From Ruminococcaceae bacterium UBA737 (GTDB taxonomy: Bacteria; Bacillota; Clostridia; Oscillospirales; Acutalibacteraceae): a stretch of DNA of 17,641 nucleotides. Positions within the stretch are counted from its first letter, which is position 1; each line of letters starts with the position of its first letter. Shown piece after piece: positions 14,492-17,641 of the stretch. Made by a program: the position numbers and the translations under genes. Where the stretch lies: NCBI GenBank assembly GCA_002297415.1, contig DBKZ01000056.1, forward strand, positions 1 through 17,641, read 5' to 3'. The notes under the pieces are model-generated. The model was given only the letters and a program-made list of their open reading frames with translations. It did not search any database and had not been told where the DNA came from.

Positions 14492-16048
14492 CTATTTCTT
14501 ATTCATATATTCCTTAGCCTGCTCGTTCATCTTTGAAAGGAGGTCATCAAGACCCGCTTTTTTCATTTTCTTTATCATCGCATCATAAGAATCTTTATAG
14601 TTTGAGCCGAGCGAGCCTGCGATAAGAGTCTGATGATATTCACTCATCGCCCTGTTTACCTGACTTATCTGAAGAGAAAGAGCTGAAGTATCCGCACGGA
14701 AGCCCTTAAGAGCCGTAGAATAAAGCGTAGGCTGAACATTTTCTATAAAGTCCATAGCCCATTCCTTCTGACCCTCAAGGATATTCGGTGTTCTGTAGCA
14801 GAGGAAAACATTTCCGACTACCCAGTGAGGAATACCGTAAACAGAGGTTGAAGAAGGCTGAATGGTATAATCCTTACCCTTTGCACAGTCGCCGTCAAGG
14901 TCATAGTGCTTGCCCTCAATTCCGTAAATAAGGAGATTGAGCAGGTCTTTTCCTTTTTCGGAACGGAGCAGGTCGATAAGCATCATAGCTCTTTCAGGGT
15001 TCTTCGAGGTGAAAGGAATTACCGTATATGTTTTTTCGGAGCCGAAGATATTTGCGCCGTTATACATTGTTTCGGTTGTATCGGTAAGGAACTGATAATA
15101 TTTGGTATTGCCCGAATCATCCTTTACATAGCGGACGCCTTTTTCCTCATCGAGACCGTACCACATTTCGGTTACATTGCAGGTGCCGATTTCGGTATAT
15201 CCCGAAGCTCCGAGAAGATAATCCTCTGCGATATATCCCTTTTCAACCCAGCTTGCGGCATATTTGATATAAAGCTTATAAGCATCTGTCTGCATAAAGT
15301 TAACAATTTTGCCTGATTTATCATGAGTGTCATAGCAGAGCCAAGCACCGGCCTTTGAGGCTCCGACAAAATCATAGCCCCTTGTTACAACCGCAAGGAA
15401 GAAGTTAAGCGGGTCAATTGTTATCTGACCGTTTGCAACCTTTCCCGAAGCCTTTACCTTACTGAAATAGCTTTCAAGAAGCTGATAGGTCTTTTTGGTG
15501 GTTTTATAGTTTGCGTGGCACTCGTCAAGAAATTCGTCCTTAGGGAAATATTCAATAAATTCCGCAGGAATTCTGAAATATGAGGTCTGATGAAGAATTG
15601 GCTGTTCATTCGGAATAGCATAAAGCTCATTATCCTTCATACCTGTTTCATAGGCAGCCTTAAAGGTCTTCTGCTCCTTCTGGATATTCGGTCCGTAATT
15701 CTTTACAAGGTCATTGAGTTTCATATAGGTACCGCCGTTTACCGCCGAGTCCATATTAAGCGTATAGCCGGTCCAAGCGATATCGTATTCCTCCTTGGCA
15801 GCCATAAGCATTGACCATTTAGAACCGAGAGCGGTTTCATAAACAATTTCAACCTTAGTGTTAGGAAGAAGGCTCTTAAGCTGTTTATTGAATTCCTCCT
15901 GAACAAGCTCGGAATCCTTTTGCTGAGCATTGAAAAGGATCCATTTAAGCGTTACTTCCTTGGATGTGTCCGCCTTGCCTTTACAGCCGGCAAAGCAAGC
16001 GACTATCATCAAAGCCGCAAGCGCCACAGACAATAATTTTTTTAACAT
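14492..16048 (-). CDS. ABC transporter extracellular solute-binding lipoprotein (LplA/LipO type)
   Basis: The binding protein of a carbohydrate ABC importer, lipid-anchored outside the membrane. ATG 16048 follows GGAGGT. The signal peptide ends in CFAGC with Cys22 as the lipid site. At 518 residues the length fits family 1 solute-binding proteins of the LplA/LipO group. The opening VTLKWILFNAQQKDSELVQEEFNKQL is the first beta-alpha unit of the fold. The C-terminal ~130 residues, ending KKMKKAGLDDLLSKMNEQAKEYMNKK, resemble DUF3502, which is typical of this group. It lies 20 bases downstream of the second permease gene. The ligand is probably an oligosaccharide, given the neighbouring surface enzyme and GH3 gene, but the sequence does not name it. 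Confidence 0.93.
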   Translation of the reverse strand: MLKKLLSVALAALMIVACFAGCKGKADTSKEVTLKWILFNAQQKDSELVQEEFNKQLKSLLPNTKVEIVYETALGSKWSMLMAAKEEYDIAWTGYTLNMDSAVNGGTYMKLNDLVKNYGPNIQKEQKTFKAAYETGMKDNELYAIPNEQPILHQTSYFRIPAEFIEYFPKDEFLDECHANYKTTKKTYQLLESYFSKVKASGKVANGQITIDPLNFFLAVVTRGYDFVGASKAGAWLCYDTHDKSGKIVNFMQTDAYKLYIKYAASWVEKGYIAEDYLLGASGYTEIGTCNVTEMWYGLDEEKGVRYVKDDSGNTKYYQFLTDTTETMYNGANIFGSEKTYTVIPFTSKNPERAMMLIDLLRSEKGKDLLNLLIYGIEGKHYDLDGDCAKGKDYTIQPSSTSVYGIPHWVVGNVFLCYRTPNILEGQKEWAMDFIENVQPTLYSTALKGFRADTSALSLQISQVNRAMSEYHQTLIAGSLGSNYKDSYDAMIKKMKKAGLDDLLSKMNEQAKEYMNKK

Positions 16049-16068
16049 ACATTTACCTCCGTTTTTTA

Positions 16069-16941
16069 TTATTCTTTAACCGATCCGACTGCCATTCCCT
16101 TTGAGAAATACTTCTGCATATAGGGAAAGGAAATCAAAACCGGTATACAAGACACGATTGCGAGCGCGAATTTAAGGGTTTCAAACGGCAGGTCGCCGTT
16201 TGAAAAGGCAGTATTGTTTGCATAAGTCTCTTTAAGAAAGGATGACTCCTGGAGCGCTTTTTGCAGGAAATACTGCAAATTATAAAGGTGCTTATCCGAC
16301 ATATAGTAAAGAGATGTCGAATAGTCATTCCAGCGTCCGAGCATAGACATAAAGAACATCGATGCAACAATGGATTTTGACATCGGGATAACAACGCTTA
16401 CGAGAATTCTTGACTGCGAAGCACCGTCAATATTAGCCGCCTCTATAAGAGAAGCCGGAATCTGAGAAAAAAAGGTTTTAAAAAGAATTATATTCCAGCC
16501 AGAAACAAGCCCCAGAACAATATAAGCCATAATATTATTGGCAAGTCCCAAATACTGGGTGTTGATAATATACGACGGGATAAGACCTCCCGAAAACAGC
16601 ATTGTTACGAGAATGAAATACAATATATATTTTCTCGCCCTGAATATAGGCTGAGAAAGTGCATAACCTATCGAGCCGCACATAAGAACCATAAGTGCGG
16701 GACTCACAAATGAATTTAGAATCGATATTCCTGTAGCAGTCGCTACAGACGATATATCCGTAAAAATAAGCTTATATGCCGAAAAATCAATATGCATCGG
16801 GATAACCTTATATCCGTAATTGATAATATCGGTTTCATTTGAAATCGAAAGCATTATCGTAATAAATATCGGAACAAATGTAATAATACATATAAGGACA
16901 AATACAAGATGCGAAAATAAAGTTAATTTTTTGCTTTGCAT
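16069..16941 (-). CDS. ABC sugar transporter permease, MalG/YtcP type
   Basis: A 290-residue inner-membrane permease starting at ATG 16941 behind GGGAGGTG. It has about six membrane helices, the first at ~11-33 (LVFVLICIITFVPIFITIMLSI). The ATPase-contacting EAA loop is clear near residue 165: EAANIDGASQSRILVSVVIPM. Ending in KGMAVGSVKE is typical of the YtcP/AraQ-like group paired with LplB permeases. It forms the pore with the permease encoded upstream, 15 bases away, and is fed by the binding protein encoded downstream. No ATPase gene is present in the window, so it probably uses a shared MsmX/UgpC-type ATPase, as is usual for this transporter class. Confidence 0.95.
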   Translation of the reverse strand: MQSKKLTLFSHLVFVLICIITFVPIFITIMLSISNETDIINYGYKVIPMHIDFSAYKLIFTDISSVATATGISILNSFVSPALMVLMCGSIGYALSQPIFRARKYILYFILVTMLFSGGLIPSYIINTQYLGLANNIMAYIVLGLVSGWNIILFKTFFSQIPASLIEAANIDGASQSRILVSVVIPMSKSIVASMFFMSMLGRWNDYSTSLYYMSDKHLYNLQYFLQKALQESSFLKETYANNTAFSNGDLPFETLKFALAIVSCIPVLISFPYMQKYFSKGMAVGSVKE

Positions 16942-16956
16942 AATTTCACCTCCCGA

Positions 16957-17641
16957 TTAAAACATTGAATTTTCGGGACTTATTTTCTTGATTATCATGT
17001 TAGACGATACAACAAGGACAAGTCCCACTACGGACGAGAAAAGACCTACGGCGGCGGTAGCGCTTATGCTTCCGCCCTGAAGACCTCTTAAAAGGTATGT
17101 AGAAAGAACATCGGTCGTTGGGTAAAGAGCACCCTGATCCATCGGCACCTGATAGAAGAGCCCGAAATCAGAGCCTAAAATCGCTCCGAGTCTCATTATC
17201 AAAGTTATACATGCCATAGGCTTAAGCTCAGGCAGGGAAACATACCATATCTGGCGAAGTCTTCCCGCGCCGTCAAGCGAAGCCGCCTCAAAGAGCGAGG
17301 TATCTATAGAAAGAAGCGCAGCATAGAAATAAAGGCTTGCAAGACCCGACTGCTTCCAAGCTTCTATGAATACAAGGATAAAAGGCCAATATTTCGGAAC
17401 GGAATACCATTTAACGGGATTTGCGCCGAGCTGTTTTAAAATAGAATTAAAAAAACCGCTCGAGGGGCTTAAAAACATATATACTACTGCCGCAACGATA
17501 ACATAAGACAAAAAGAACGGCATAAGCATAGAAGTTTGATAAAGCTTATTCGCAAATTTAGAGCGGATCTCATAAAGTAAAATCGCAAGCAGCATTCCGA
17601 GAAACAGATTTATCAGCACAAGGAATACAAGATTATAAAGA
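16957..17641 (-). CDS. ABC sugar transporter permease, MalF/LplB type, partial (N-terminus outside window)
   Basis: The frame is open to the right window edge. Codons before the in-frame GTG at 17619 encode LYNLVFL, which continues a membrane helix into INLFLGMLLAILLYEI, so that GTG is internal and the true start lies outside. The visible ~227 residues carry several membrane helices and the EAA loop EAASLDGAGRLRQIWYVSLPEL near the middle, which contacts the ATPase. The end, NMIIKKISPENSMF, is normal for the LplB group. About 90 N-terminal residues are probably missing, judging from the family length of roughly 300-320. It is the first visible gene of the operon, so the operon promoter must lie beyond the window. 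Confidence 0.94.
   Translation of the reverse strand, partial: LYNLVFLVLINLFLGMLLAILLYEIRSKFANKLYQTSMLMPFFLSYVIVAAVVYMFLSPSSGFFNSILKQLGANPVKWYSVPKYWPFILVFIEAWKQSGLASLYFYAALLSIDTSLFEAASLDGAGRLRQIWYVSLPELKPMACITLIMRLGAILGSDFGLFYQVPMDQGALYPTTDVLSTYLLRGLQGGSISATAAVGLFSSVVGLVLVVSSNMIIKKISPENSMF

Noticed and set aside
17617..17619. GTG as the start of the first permease
   Set aside because: The codons before it encode LYNLVFL, which continues the membrane helix, and the family needs further N-terminal helices. The gene is cut by the window edge.

Overview
The window looks like a gut-type Clostridia chromosome (Oscillospirales/Ruminococcaceae-like). The reasons are strong AGGAGG ribosome sites, several TTG starts, Gram-positive signal peptides and lipoboxes, a dockerin, a cohesin, GLUG repeats, and a GH3 beta-glucosidase with permuted domains. 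The genus cannot be fixed from sequence alone. Every convincing gene lies on the minus strand, so the operon reads from right to left.

Transport block (17641 to 14492): two MalFG-type sugar ABC permeases (the first cut by the window edge) and a lipoprotein solute-binding protein of the LplA/LipO type. No ATPase is present, so a shared MsmX/UgpC-type ATPase elsewhere is expected.

Surface block (14481 to 1966): a tiny Ser/Lys/Asp-rich lipoprotein; a GLUG-repeat protein and a cohesin protein, each with a helical stalk and one C-terminal membrane helix; two secreted proteins with jelly-roll-like modules; and a 1618-residue secreted pectin-lyase-fold protein with a dockerin and a 34-serine run. 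Gaps are mostly 6 to 31 bases and one gene pair may overlap, so this reads as one operon. Two unrelated members, the tiny lipoprotein and the dockerin protein, end in the same C-terminal motif, GY[I/V]DGVW-COOH. A 47-residue peptide gene right after the dockerin gene carries a related DGYFEG stretch. This shared tail is the best candidate here for something undescribed.

Left end (1799 to 1): about 310 non-coding bases packed with hairpins and bounded by two copies of the same palindrome, followed by a partial GH3 beta-glucosidase-like gene with its domains in permuted order.

Inferred working model: the membrane-anchored cohesin holds the dockerin enzyme at the cell surface, the jelly-roll and GLUG proteins help bind a polysaccharide, the binding protein and permeases import released oligosaccharides, and the cytoplasmic GH3 enzyme finishes them. 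The polysaccharide cannot be named from the sequence.
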